Source: Ettlia oleoabundans (taxonomy: Eukaryota > Chlorophyta > Chlorophyceae > Chlamydomonadales). Taken from it: DNA of 62,271 nt. Below, piece after piece: positions 35,346-48,157 of the stretch. A program made the position numbers and the translations under genes. The notes beneath the pieces were generated by a model. It was not told the DNA's origin. It worked only from the letters and a program-made list of their open reading frames with translations, and ran no database searches. How positions within the stretch are numbered: position 1 is the stretch's first letter; the number at the start of each line of letters is the position of its first letter. The stretch spans positions 1-62,271 of the forward strand of contig JAAMXP010000773.1 of NCBI GenBank assembly GCA_019693395.1, read 5' to 3'.

Positions 35346-38300
35346 TCACTCCACATGGTAGCCCTCAGTGACCAACGTGGTCTTGCTGCCATACTTGACG
35401 GGCTGCCCGCTGCGTGCATCCACCACGCTCTCCACCCGCACATCACAAATGGTGCGTGCAGCAGAAAACTCCACCTGAGGCAGTGGAACAAAGGAGGGGT
35501 AGAGCTTTCAATAAGGGAAGGCAAGGAGAACAAGAAGAAGCGAGTGGACTGCATCATCGCTGGCAAAGAGGGTCTTCATCACATTGAGACCGCGGCACAG
35601 CACCATTAATACGGCACATACGGCGCGGCAGTCCCGCAGCACCCACCCACTCACCTCGATGGGGAAGAAAGCATCTGCCTGCGCCGCCGGCACCACAAAC
35701 TCGGCGCTGCCTGTGCGGTTGGTGTTATCAATGAGCTCGATGCTCCACACCAGGCAGCTCTTGCGCATGTCGTACCGCCAGTCGCCATCAATCTGCAGTA
35801 CAGGCAGTACAGGGCGGTATGCAGGTGAGCACATTACATGCACGATCAGCGTCTCGGAGAGGGATTATGTGCAGGCGGCACCAGGACTAGATTTGCAAAT
35901 TGCAGCCGATCCTTGTTCATTGTCGCTTCCAGCCACCCACAACCAGCTACCCCCATGAGCTACCAGTCCCATCCCATGTGTACATCCCCAACTGACCTTG
36001 TTGCCATGCAGCCACCCCNNNNNNNNNNNNNNNNNNNNNNNNNNNNNNNNNNNNNNNNNCCCCTCCCCCCCACACACACACGCGCGGGCTGCTTCATCCT
36101 CAACCCTCCTCCCCCGCTTCTCACCTGGTTGACCTGCGGCGTCTGTGCCTGAGCGGGCAGTGGGATGTAGATGTGCACATTCTGCAGGTCAAACGACGCG
36201 CTGCTCTCGTACTCTATGTTCACATATGACTCGCCTGCAAGTTAGGAGGCGTGAGGTACGAAGCACAACGGGATGTCCTTTGAGGGCAGTAGGCAAGGAT
36301 AAGTAGACTAGTGTTTCTTTTGTCAGCAGCTTGAAGACGAGGAATACTGTACTGAGAAGAAGCGTTGCAGCATGACTTGTTAGCTGGTGTCGACTGTTAG
36401 CTGGTGTCGTCTAGCAAGCAACCATGAGCTGAAACAGAGTTGAAGCATTGGCACTCTGGCGACAGCACCAATGGCAGCCCAATCGTCGCAGCAGCGGGAA
36501 TCAAAGCACCCCATGCCAGCCCACCTCCCGAGATGGATGGCCAGCAGTTGATTGAGAGCGGTACCACCGACTCGTCCCGCGTCTGCAGCCGCCACTTGAG
36601 CACACCCAGAGGGGCCCCAGCGGGGAAAGGGCGGCTGGGGTCCTTCAGCCCAAGCACGCTGTCGTTGCTGCGGTTGGGAGGAAAGAAGAAGGGTGGGGGG
36701 TTCGTGCAGATTGGAAAGCATGTGCAACATGCTCTAGGCAGCCGATGCATGTGGCAACTGGCACCAAACACCCCTCCAATTTGAGTGGTCACATAATTGT
36801 CATACCCAGCCACAACCGGGAAGCACCGCCCACATGGGTGCTGCAAAGTTTGAACAACCGACGATGCGGCACCGCTCACTTGTACCCCGCCTTGTCTATG
36901 TTTGGGTGCGTCTTGAACTGGTAGCCCGCATTGGCGCCTGCCGCCAGCTGCACCCGTACGCAAGCATCCGCCTCGTTCTGAATCTGCAGTACGGAGCGGT
37001 ACAGGTAGCTTGTTGTTCAAGCTGTACAGGGAGCATGTGGGTTGGCCAGTCTGTAACATGTGTGTAGAAATGACATGATGTAGGAGCATGTGGTATAGTA
37101 AGCATTTGTATGAGGTCGAGATGCAAAGCAGCTGCAGTTTGTAGGACAAATGAGGCGGTGCACTGTGTGCATAAATCAATGGCAGAGCACTGTGCAGCAT
37201 GAAGCAGGGCTTGGACCGATTCAGAACCCCATGGGATAAGGGAGTGCTTGACCCAATATTACCGCTTGACGTAAGGGAAGCAACCACAGGAGCAACAACA
37301 CTCGAGTGTGGCAGTCGTGTGGTCGGCAGAAGTTCTATGTTGCGCAGCAAATTGGGCGGCAAACCATATGAATCGGTGTTCATGTGATGTTCACCAGGAG
37401 AGAAACTGGGGGGCGCACCTGCAAGCTCATGGTGCCCTGCACCTCGCAGTTTTCGACGCCGCCATCCTTGTTCAACACAGCACCAATCTTCTCCTCGATG
37501 GCAATGTAAACGGGGTCGGAGGGGGGAGGGGGCCCGCTCAGGGCCACGCCTGCAGGCGGTAGGGGAAGGAGGGAATGGGGCACATGAAAGGCGGTGAGAA
37601 GAGGGGGACGGGGTTGGGTGTATGCTTTGAGGGGAAGTGGCATGATCAGGGCCCTGCCCGTGCACCAAACCCACTCTGTCGGCCCTACCCAAGAACAATG
37701 TAGCAGGTCACGCACATCACGTGCCACCCCATCTGCCCACTCAACGGCCTCACTTCACTCAAACCCACCAAAACAGCATCCCACCCGCACAGCATCAAAC
37801 AGGCTGACCCACCCACCCACCTGCCGCTGCTGCCCCTGTGGGCACATCCTCAACTTGCTCCCCCTCCGCCTTGAGAGACTCCAAAAAGTCGCGGCCAGCC
37901 CCCTTGCCCGACTTGCCCAACTGCACATCATTGGTTTCAGGTGTAAGAATTTTTACGATAGGGATGAAGAGGCCAGATGATGAACACAGCAGCAGTTGTA
38001 CAGAGCAGTATCTCGCAATCAGCGAGTGGCAGTTAACACTGGCGGCGGCACCACCAGGGTGGTAGGCAGGAGGTGAGTGGCTGCCAGCAGGGATGCTGGC
38101 ACATGCAGCATAAGATCGCTTTCAAATTTATCCCAGCAGCGGCCGGGGCATGCAGCAGCACTTCCACGCCTAAGGCAGCAGTTGTATCATGACACCCGAC
38201 AGGGCTGAATGCAGCCCTTTCAGACCTGAAGGCCGCTAGTACTGCTGCCACGACCGGAATGATGCAGCGCTGTGAGGCCTTAGGCAGCGCCCTTGGGCCT

Positions 38301-40516
38301 GAACTAAGCAACAATGCCGCCACACCCCGCAAGCCCCTCACCTGCATGCCCTTCTTGGGTCCCTTGGCCGCCTCCTTTGCTGCCCCAAACGCCGAGTTTG
38401 CAGCTTCTGAGCGGTATGAAGGCGCCGAATCCATATCCGATCTGCCGCCTCCCATGCCGCCCATACCGCCCATGCCGCCGCCCATGCTCATGCCAGAAGA
38501 CGGTCCACCCGCCGCCATGGATGAAATAGCAGTCATGCGGCTGGGGCCGCCCTTTGCTGCCTCAATCCTGATCTTCTCAATTTCCTGCGCTTTCTTCTTC
38601 ATCAGATCCTTGGTCTCCTGGATCTTGCTCTGCACAGCAGTCCAGAAGGAAAACCAGACATGGTAATTGGGGCATGAGTGACGGATAGCCGTGACAGTAT
38701 GAAACAAATTTCAGGGTAGTCGTCCTTCTGTAGCATGGAATTACGACTGTTCCTGCCGCACCCAGCGATCACGTCCTTTGTGGACTGCCATGCACTCTGC
38801 ATGCCAGGCGCCCCTCAAAGGCACTTACCCTGATTGCCGCTGCTGCTGGCGGTATTGCCTAATAAATGCATCCATCCCCACAATTGCAACATACAAGCAC
38901 AGCAACCATCGCTTCACAGGCATTCATACGCCCACAACCCGCAGCACCTCCACCCAAGTAAGAAGTAAGAGCGGGAAGTAAGAACAAACAACAAAGCACC
39001 TTGCCCCACCTGTATGATCATCTTGTGCAGCTTCTCCTCGTGGCTTTCCATCTCAGTGTTCTGCCGCACCTGCACAAATGAAACATGTGCCAGCACCCAA
39101 GCGCCACAGCAGGTGAGCAAAATGTAGTTCATCCAGCGCAAATGTACCAACTTACAACAATCAAAGCGTAGCCACGTTGACAGCTGATGCAGCGGCGGCG
39201 GGAAGGGGAATAGATAAGGTGCCGGGAACTGCTGCCGCATTGTACCGCCACACATGCACACACAGCCACCCAGGGCCTGTCTGCATCCCCGACAATCAAG
39301 AGACTCTTGCACGTACATGAAATACTGCCACCCACAAGGAGGCCCAGCAGCTGCCGTTCAACCTTTGCTGCATGCTGGCCGTTCGCGTTGAGAGCAAAGC
39401 GTGCAGCACCCACCTGTGCCACCGTCACGTTCTCCTTGTGCCCCAGGCTGATCACCTCGTCAAATGCAAACAGAAGGTCAAAGGCAGCTGCCGCCACCTG
39501 CAGTTACGTAAACCCAAGCATATCCATACAGAATGCAGGGTTAGGAGGAAACACCTGGAATGGTAGGCGGCAGCAGCCACTTGCACGCATTAAGGCTGGC
39601 AGCCTGAACAAGGAAATGACCAGCGCCAAAAGCAGGTTCCCAACGGCCAACAAATCATACAGTTTTCCAGATCGTGTCGCTTTATAAAGTTTGCCCGCAG
39701 GCTGACGCAGATACAAAAGTTACGTGTGTTTCAACAAACAAAGACGAAACGGAAAGCAACATCCGATGAAGCGGCTGGCTGCTTTGGGTCAAAGCCGCAC
39801 AATACTCACATCCTCCTCTTCCAAAGACTCCACATACTCCGGCACCACCTTGCCGCACAGTCGCAGCGTCTCCAGATCCTCCAGGATGTTGCTGCTCTTG
39901 TTGGTTACCAACACAAGGTACATCGACTGTGCAAACAGAAGCAGGGAGAGGGGAGGAGGGGTATGTCAGTAACGAGTGGGCGGCACGTTGGACACAGCAC
40001 AAGGCAAGCGGACCTGATACCCATGCTGCTAGCTTTCTGGCTCGATGGCATTGTGCACTCAACATGCAAGCGCACGAATGAAGTATACCGGCTATACGAA
40101 TATAAATATACAAAGAAAATGGGGGCTGGCAGAGGGTGTTCTTCGCAAGGTGTGAACAGCAAGTTTGATCGGCGGCACATCCCGCCCCTCACTTGCCACT
40201 GCTGCGGTCTCGCCCTGCACCTACCTCGATCGGCTGATACAGGTAGCGCACGTTCTCCGTCTCCACGTAGGTGTGCTGCTTGCCGGTTCCCACCAGCTTT
40301 GGGAACGCGGCCAGCAGGCCCTCGATGCGGATGCGGTTCATATCCACGAACTGGCGTGAGACCAGCGCTGCAGGCAGGCAAACACGGCAACTCGAGGGCG
40401 TTTGCGAGGAGAGAGAAGCCTGTCCTGCACCCCCGACAACAGCAGCCGGCAGCGCTTGCTGCCCCAGGCTTACCTTTGCCGGTCTTTGTGACCACTGCTG
40501 CCGCGAGAACCACCAT
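35346..40516 (-). CDS. ARCN1: Coatomer subunit delta (delta-COP)
   Basis: A core subunit of the COPI coat, which forms retrograde Golgi-to-ER vesicles from the cytosol. Thirteen exons on the minus strand: 40516-40474, 40367-40225, 39926-39810, 39497-39414, 39069-39010, 38629-38342, 37920-37821, 37549-37419, 36983-36880, 36667-36525, 36234-36125, 35792-35655, 35474-35346. All joins keep frame and give 529 residues, close to the usual 510 or so. The N-terminal longin-like domain starts [20 protein letters not shown] and includes [11 protein letters not shown] charged helix follows, then a Gly/Met linker ([13 protein letters not shown], about 195-212). The C-terminal mu-homology domain has [33 protein letters not shown] and CWPSISGG. 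The family assignment is secure. A run of N lies in one intron only. Confidence 0.96.
36019..36059. other. Assembly gap (41 N)
   Basis: Forty-one N bases between C-rich sequence and a CACACA run, inside the intron between delta-COP exons at 36125 and 35792. It does not interrupt coding sequence. Confidence 1.
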
Positions 40517-41026
40517 TTTGGAGACCTCTGCTAACAGCAGCGGCTGGGCAGTTCGGCAACAGCCGCGATCGAAAGCCCGACGCCGGCTCTAGGAGTTGCA
40601 AGACAGACACGGATGCGATCCAATTCTTGCAAACCGGGGAAAGCGGTTCAGACGGAATGAGCAGTCCACAGCATGCCTGTCGTAGCGCTGCCTGCCCCGC
40701 CGCACCCAGCTGTACAGTCCCTCGCTTGGAAGATGCCGCTGTGGGGGGCGCCCATCCAGGAAGCAATGATCAGCTATATCATGGTGTTTTGAGCAACTGG
40801 GGTGCACATTGCATCACCAGATGCCTCGATTTCTGTTCTTATGCTGGGATTACGGCACATAACAATTTCACCTGCAGTCGCTGTTCGACCCAAAGACACA
40901 CTCAAACTGCCGAGAGAGCTGCTGTGTGATGGCGAATTACAAGCAACTGGTAGTGAAGCATTGCATTAAAAGCAAACAGAGGGCAGATAAGCCAAGGATG
41001 TATTAACGCAGTGCGATCACTTCTCC
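40517..41026. other. Spacer between RsmB-like 3' end and delta-COP 5' end
   Basis: Contains the delta-COP promoter and the RsmB-like 3' UTR. On the minus strand TGTAA at 40941-40937, about 90 bases after the RsmB-like stop, fits an algal poly(A) signal. No gene seen. Confidence 0.6.
40937..40941 (-). terminator. TGTAA poly(A) signal of the RsmB-like gene
   Basis: TGTAA on the minus strand about 86 bases downstream of the stop at 41027. This pentamer is the usual poly(A) signal in many green algae. Only position supports it here. Confidence 0.45.
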
Positions 41027-44000
41027 TCAATCACTGCCACGACTGCTACCGCCGCCACCAGCACTTCGGCTGACGCTGCGGCGTCGCAGGCGTGCCGCGA
41101 AGGCGCCGTCGGTGCCGTGCACGTGCGGCAGCATTTGCAAAAAGCGCTCAGAGCTGAGGCATTGCTGCGGTACACCTGCGGAAGCTGGTACCGCCTCTAA
41201 CTCATACCCTGGGTGCCTCTGCAGGAACGCCGCCACCTGCTGCTGGTTCTCCTCCCTCTCTATTGAACATGTGGAGTAGACCAGCAACCCTCCAGGTGCC
41301 ACCAGCCCCGCTGCCGCATCCAAAAGCTCAGCCTGCAGCGCCGCCAGCTGGGCAACCTCGGCAGGCGTACGCCTCCACCGCAGGTCGGCGCGCTTGGCGA
41401 GCACGCCCGTGCCGGAGCATGGGGCGTCAAGCAGTACACGGTCGTACTGCCAGGGCTGCCGTTGGTTGCCACCAATACTGGTGCTGCTGTTGCTGCCGCT
41501 GTTGCTGTCCATGCTGCCGCTAATGCTGCTCGTTTCTGCCAAATTGGCAGTGCCATCACCGTTGCTGCTGGCCTCTTGGGCACTGCTGGTGGTCCCAGCC
41601 TGTGGGTCAGCCAGTCCTGCTGCACGCGCAGCCTCTGAGGTTGACACCGCGGCTACTGTATCTTGCTGCTGCTGCTGCTGTGGCGGCTCCCCCTCTGGCT
41701 GGAAACTCAGCGTGGCAAAGCGCCGAAGATCTGCAGCATAGGTACGCACAATGCCACCGTCACGTTGCCGCTCTGCAGCCCGCCGCACCGCCGCCAGCCG
41801 GGTGCGGCTGAGGTCCAGGGCTGTGATGACGCCACGGCCGCGCATGCGGGCGGCGGCAAACAGCGTCTTGCCGCCTGGTGCGGCGCAGGCGTCTAGAAGG
41901 GTTTCGCCTGGCTGGGGGTCGAGCGCTGCTACCACCAGGCCGGCTGCCTCATCCTTCAGTGCAATGGGTATAGTGGTGCACACTGGCAGGTTACAGCATG
42001 CACAGACTTGGCCTCATTTGCAACTGCAGTGCGAATGCAGTTCAAACTACAGCAGCACAGCACAAACGGTGGCAGGTTGGGCCCACTGAATGCCACATGC
42101 CATAGCGGGAGTCTACCGGCGTCCCGGTCTTCGTGCCACGCTCAAATAATCCCAGGCAGTCAGCCCAAGCTTTGCACATGCGGAGCTGAGAACTGTCTCT
42201 GAAACACCGCATGGGACTGGATGAGTGGGATACCAAACATGCCCAGCAGTGTGGTGACAGTACCAGGATTCCGCAATACCAGGATTGGCAAACACCCTGC
42301 CCAAGCATAAGGGACAAATCGTAAAAACAACACCTGCACTTGTGCATCGCCACGCTGCACCAGCCCCTCGGCCAGCAGCGCGTGCAATCCCCTGTCTACA
42401 GTCAAAAACTCGCTGGGCAGGTAGCGGGAGGGTGTTGCCTGCAGGTTGAGACACACAGGAGTCCGGTGAGGAGCGTGAACGCAAACAGGCGGAGGGAGAT
42501 GAATTTGAGGGGAAAGGTAGGCAAGCGAGAGCTGAGGCGAGAAAAACAAAGTGCAGAGGTAAATTAGGAATCCAGCGAGTAACAGCTGCTGATACATGTA
42601 TGCAAAAGGCGATCAGAAAATGTTCAACCATATTTGTTGGAAGCCAATCAGCCAGCCAGTCAAGCCAGCAAAGCAAGGCAAGCCAGTAGATCGGCCAAAA
42701 CTACTAAAGCCAGCCAGTAGTGCGCACCACAACCCCTCGCTCTATCAGCCTGCTGCAGAAAGACTGGACGTCCATGCCGGGCGCCAGGCGAAGGGCATAG
42801 CGGGGGCGACTGCGAGGCAATGGGTGCGGGCATGGCAGGGCGAGGGGCATGGTCAGCAGGCAGGTGCGCATGACAGGGTTGCTTGGGATGCAACCAGCGA
42901 CACAGTGAAGAGGCATAGTAAGGAACGGCACAGCGAAATGCCAGCACCCGCAAGCGACGACTTGGGGTTCTAGGGTGCTAACTCGTTTATCTAAAGCGAA
43001 CACTGGTGAGCCAGCCACCTTGTAGGCATGGAATCATGCAGCAAGATGCCTCACAGTGAATGGTTGGCACGTTATCTACGGCATGTTATCCACGTAATAG
43101 CAGTTCAGCGAGAGCTAGAATGGACGGTGCAGCTCACATGTTGTTATGCTTCAGCAACGCAAGCGTGGCGGCGGGGCCGTACTGCTGCAGCCAGCCCTCC
43201 ACCAGCCAGGTGGGATGAGAGGCTCCCACTGCTAGAGCCTCTGCTGCCTGCTGCGGGGACATGCCCTTGGTGGGCGGCGGCGGCAGTGGGAGTGTGCCGC
43301 TCTCTACGTTGCGCGCAGCATTCCTGCGCAGAGGAAATGAGTGGCCGGCGGGCATGGGAGTCACGGGAGTCACAAATGGCGGTTGCCAGGGGTTGTGCGG
43401 GTAACACTCGTATCAACTTGGTATCGGGCCGCAACCGGCGGTTGGCCTGGTTTCTGGAAAGTGCATGTTCAGGTGATCATGAATTGTGCAACTACGGCGT
43501 GACTCACCTTAGCACGCCGTTTGCAACATTGCCCGCGCCCTGGTGCATCACTGCTTTTAGCAAATCCACGTAGCTCCCCACCACACCGTAGCTGGCATCT
43601 GTGAACGGGTGTATTGATAGAACGACAATGAAAAGTCAATCAACACTTCAACACTATACAGAACGTGAAAAAGAAGTGCAGAACTGTCTGGCGAGCACAG
43701 TGTAGCGGCGTGGCGTGATTGTGTGCTTGACATGCACAGCAGAGCATAGCAGACCAGAGCAGACCAGAGCGTGCCTGACCTCAGAAGCAGCAGAGCAGAA
43801 GCAGCACAGCACAGCACAGCATGCAAAGCAGCAGCACATTCTCCAGCTCTGCGAGTTGGAACAGCCCAAGGCGCAGCACAGCACAGCGCAGCAGTTCAAA
43901 ACAGAGCATGCGCAGCAGCCACATTGCTCACTCTTCAACTCTGCCAGTTCATACAGCCCAAGGCGCAATGCGTTCCGCAGCGGCGCATCCAAGTCATCAA

Positions 44001-45128
44001 TGCTGCGCCCCCTCAGTAGCGCGCTCAGTGTGTAGTCCAAGCGGCGGCGCCAGCGGGTCACTCCGCTGACCAGCTCTGTGACGCCACGGGCATGCCTGCA
44101 CACAAGGGGAGTGTGGAACTACTTAGCAGTCAGCACGCTTTGATTGCTGGTCTTGCCGGCTTGGTGAGGGTGCTGATGTGTGGCCCAACACTTCAAGCCC
44201 CACAGCACCACAAGCTGGCGTGCAGCGTGCAGGTGCAGGCGTGCTGGCGCAGTGCCGGTAGCACCCAACAAGGACGTGCAGGCAAGCCAGCTAGAAACGA
44301 GTCACACAAACGCATGTACATGCACAGGGGCACACGCGCCTGGGGTCCAGCCTTGCGCTCCACCCTGCGTTGCCACGTCGCCGCTCGCTGCTGCTAACCT
44401 CACTTCTGTTGCTGCGCCCACCAGTGTTGCTGCTGCTGCCCTCGCTGTCCTCCGCCTCATCAGCGTGCAGGTCGGCCCCTGGTGACCCGCCCACCAGCCC
44501 AGCAAATGCGCCCTCATGCTCAATGCGCAGCAGCTGCAGCAGCGCCACCGAGCGGGTGGTGGGCTTCATACCAGACAGGCGGTCCATCCACCTGCGGCAG
44601 GGCAACGAAATTTGCCGGCGGGCGGCATGGGCGGCACAAATGCCTAAGGTGCCAGCAGCGGTGCGGGTTCGTAGGAATTCTCACGGGTTGACAAGGGCTG
44701 TTGATACGCACACTATGACCTTACTACTATTACTCTACGCTGTCTGCCTGGTCCGCGATTTGTGGAAACAGCAAGGGTGAAGTTCAGGGCCACTGCTGCA
44801 TACTAGCGGCAGGTTGGGAGACGGCAGCACAGCAGCAAACGAGAAGCCGATCCATGACTCACATCTGCGCCTCATCTGCATCTCTGTCAGCACCGTCTCT
44901 CTGCTCTGCCTGTCTGGCTTCCCTAAACTGTGCAGCGCAAGGTGCCACGGGGCGCGAAAAAGGCCGCCGAGGCAAAAGTTGCAGCGGCGGCGGCAGCAGG
45001 CGGGGGTGAGCTGTCCCTCGATTGCAAAATTGCCGAACGGCTGATGGGGGTGCTGCTGACTGTTTGGTTGGGCAACGCGGTCCTACGTGGCGGCCGGAAC
45101 GACACGCAGCCACTGCGTCAAAATGCAT
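41027..45128 (-). CDS. RsmB/Sun-type rRNA (cytosine-5) methyltransferase
   Basis: Transfers methyl from S-adenosylmethionine to C5 of an rRNA cytosine; bacterial RsmB modifies C967 of 16S rRNA. Eight exons on the minus strand: 45128-44863, 44591-44340, 44095-43932, 43598-43508, 43323-43138, 42809-42728, 42438-42334, 41953-41027; all phases fit, 690 residues. Domains: an Arg/Ala/Ser-rich N-terminus like a plastid transit peptide; a NusB-like domain (TTRSVALLQLLR, then LVSGVTRWRRRLDYTL and LRNALRLGLYELAEL); and the methyltransferase with DACAAPGGKT (403-412), DAPCSGTG (Cys 561) and YSTCSIEREEN (Cys 611). The two catalytic cysteines are both present. The intron after 44340 has a GC donor. A Gln/Ser-rich insert of about 80 residues sits between the SAM motif and DAPCSG. 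Plastid rRNA is the likely substrate, by inference. Confidence 0.93.
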
Positions 45129-45424
45129 GGCCGCAGCTTGTGGGCTGGCCAGCTTCTATGGACGGCCACCCGCTCAAAGCACAATGTCGGGAGCTCAGTC
45201 AGACCGCGCGGAATAGGCCGGGAGCCTAATGGTGCCCTCGCTCGATCAACTCAGCCCTGCTGGCACCCTCGCTCATTGGAAGGGGCGGCGGAAGTGCTCC
45301 TTCATTACTTGCATTCACACACCACTGACAATACACTGTGTATATCTCCCCACAGCCTGTCGTTTGGTGCTGACCGGCCTGCACCAACTTTGTGCCCTTC
45401 CCTCGTGTTCGGTGAACCGGCGCT
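45129..45424. promoter_or_regulatory. Divergent promoter region of RsmB-like and SUMT genes
   Basis: The 296 bases between two divergent start codons must contain both 5' UTRs and promoters. Both products appear plastid-targeted. I see no TATA element that can be assigned with confidence. Confidence 0.6.
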
Positions 45425-48157
45425 ATGGCCACCTTAGCGACTTCCACACGCATTGCTAATGCTATGCATCGCGCCAGAACTCACACCCAGCCTCCTCGAA
45501 ATGGTGCCCGCCGCCACTTTGCTCGCACCGCTGTTAGCGGGCGCCTGAACCGGTTGGATTGCAGAGCAAGCACTGCAGAGAGCAATTCCTGGTACCAGGC
45601 TAGCGCGGCGTCGCCCGATGACTTGCTGCAGTTGCTGCGGGAACGGCGGCAGGCAGCGGCGGAAGCGGCGGCAGGTGAGAGGCCGGTGTTCCATGCACTG
45701 GAATGGAGCTAGATGAAAGGGGTGTAAGCCTTTTTTGCTGGCCGATACACTTGTTCTGCAGAGAAGTTGCGCCATCCGCAGCAAAGGCAGGGGCAGCACC
45801 TCCAGTCCGCCTAGCTGACACAGCTGGTGCTGGTGCTCTGGTCGTTCATTGTTCGTCTCAAGAAGGTCCCCCTCTTGCCAGCCAGCTCACTGTTGCCGGT
45901 CCCCCCCTACCCTGCATGGTTTTGCTGCAGACCAGGCCAGCACGCAGTACGCTGCAATTCCGGCCGCCGAGCAGCAGCAGCAGCAGCAGCAACAAGGGGC
46001 GGAACTGCAGCAGGAGCAGCAGTTGGGCACGGTCTACTTGGTAGGAACCGGCCCTGGCGACCCCGGGCTGCTGACTCTCAAGGCAGTACGCCTCATGCAG
46101 ACGGCAGATGTAGTGCTGTATGACCGCCTGGTGTCAGGTGCGTGTACTTGCACCGCTAGGAGTGGCTGTTCAAGTAGTTTATGTGTTTGTTGGGTGCACC
46201 TTGCTACGCCGTCCTGCTGCCTTGTTCTTCTGGTCAGCTTCCTTTGTGGAAGCAACAGTTGCACCCACAAAGGAGGCAGACGAGGAAACCACGGCAATTA
46301 AAAGGCGTAGGAGGGGCATTCTAACAACACTACCGTGTTGCTCTGGCCGACATAATGCTCCTTTCACACCACAGATCTGTTCCAGTGCATTCAAGCTCTA
46401 TTATTCTGTCCCGGTCAAGTTTGTTTTTTCATCCAGGTCCCCTTTTCTACACGTAACCTTCCACCCTTCCTTCCACATACCACTGCGGCCCTCTAACTGC
46501 CCCGTTCACTTCTTTGGCACCTCCCACCCCAACCCCATCCTGCCGCCCCGTCACCACCCCCTCACCAACCCTCTTGATCTCGTTGTATTCCCCACCCAAC
46601 ATTTACGCCTGCAGAAGACATCCTGAGCCTTGTGCACCCGGGAGCACTGCTGGTGTACGTTGGCAAGCAGCAGGGTTTCCACACACGCAGCCAAGGGGAG
46701 ATTCACGAGCTGCTGGGGCTATTTGCGGGGCAGGGAGCCAGGGTGCTCAGGTGGGTGCTGCCGTGCTGCTGGTTGATTGTGGACCTTGGGTTGTTAGATC
46801 TTGTTAAGGTTGCGACGGCTTGCAGGGCCTGCGGCTGGGCAATGTTGGTCACAGCTTGTTGAGGTCGGAGGCAGGGTGCTCAGGTTTGTGCTTATTAGCT
46901 TTTTCAAGGTTGGCCAAGCATTGTCAGCCTGGACGGGTGCTGCTGGTCGGTTGCTCCAACCCCCCAAGGCGGCTGGGTGCTGTTCTGGATGCTGTTTTGC
47001 CTCTCTGTTGCATCAAATCCTATTTGGTGGCATTCTAGGTTTGCAGGCACGCATATGCAGCTGCAGCCAGTGGCATGCGCTGGTTGCGATCTTGCGCCGT
47101 CGTGCTGCCTGCATTTGTGTGCCGCCCACCCCTCTCCCTGCAACCCAATCTGTGTTGCTACTGTTGAGCACTCGTCTGAGCGTTAGAGCTGCTTCTTGGT
47201 CCCGCAGGCTCAAAGGCGGTGATCCCTATGTGTTTGGTCGGGGCGGCGAGGAGGTGCAGTACTTGGAGGAGCGTGGCGTGAGCGTGCGTGTGGTGCCCGG
47301 AATTACCGCTGCATCGGGCATCTCAGGTGGGTCATGGGTTTGGCAGGGTGCATGGAGTAGGTGTGGGGTTTTGTTTTTACCCCTACCAAGACTGATACTG
47401 AGTGTTATGGCTGCTGTGTGTGAGCACTGTGTGGGGTCCATAAGTTTCTTTGTAAGGTTGCTGCCACCCCGCTTGAAATCAGCAACGAGTGAGAAACGAT
47501 TTGCTGCTTGAGGCACCGCCAAGCTCGACATGTGCCAGCCGCGGCCCCTTTTCCTCCTTTCTACCCTTGTTCCGCGCCCAGTTGCTTAGCCATGTCTTTG
47601 GTTGTTCAGAACTTACTGATCGGTGCACTTCGGCTGGTGTTCCTGTGTCTGCAGCTGAGCTGGGCATCCCTCTGACGCACCGCGGGCTGGCCACCAGCGT
47701 GCGCTTCCTCACGGGGCACTCCCGAGAGGGCGGCGAGGGCGACTTGGACGCCACCCTGGCTGCCTGTGCCGACCCACACACCACACTCGTAGTATACATG
47801 GGTCTGGGCACCTTGCCAAGCCTCACAAAGCAGCTGGAAGCCAGTGGTTTGAACCTGGATACCCCCGCTGTTGCGGTGGAGAGGGGCACCACCCCAGAGC
47901 AGCGCGCCGTGTATGCCACGCTTCGCAAGCTGCAGCAGCAGGTGGTGGAGGCGCGGCTTACCTCTCCCACGCTTATTGTGATAGGGCAGGTGGTGTCGCT
48001 CGCGCCTGGCTGGCGGCGGTTCCAGGAGACGGGCCAGAGCCTGGATGTGCCCGGAGCTGGCGCTGGCATGGAGTCATATAGTCTAAGGAGCGGCATGGGT
48101 GGCAGCAGCAGCAGCTGGGCGCAGGAGGCGCTCAGGCTGGCACAGCAGCAGCGGTGA
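45425..48157 (+). CDS. Uroporphyrinogen-III C-methyltransferase (SUMT)
   Basis: Methylates uroporphyrinogen III at C2 and C7 using S-adenosylmethionine, giving precorrin-2, the first step toward siroheme, the cofactor of nitrite and sulfite reductases. Exons 45425-45674, 45931-46137, 46615-46750, 47208-47326 and 47655-48157 join in frame to 404 residues. A basic, Ser/Thr/Arg-rich N-terminus ([20 protein letters not shown]) looks like a plastid transit peptide, followed by a linker with eight Gln. Family motifs: [17 protein letters not shown] (about 118-134), [47 protein letters not shown] and VYMGLGTL. The protein is a stand-alone SUMT with no CysG-type dehydrogenase or HemD fusion. The start is the first Met of the frame, 297 bases from the divergent gene. 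Confidence 0.95.

Noticed and set aside
36019..36059. Poly-X frames across the N run
   Set aside because: Assembly gap in an intron, not coding sequence.
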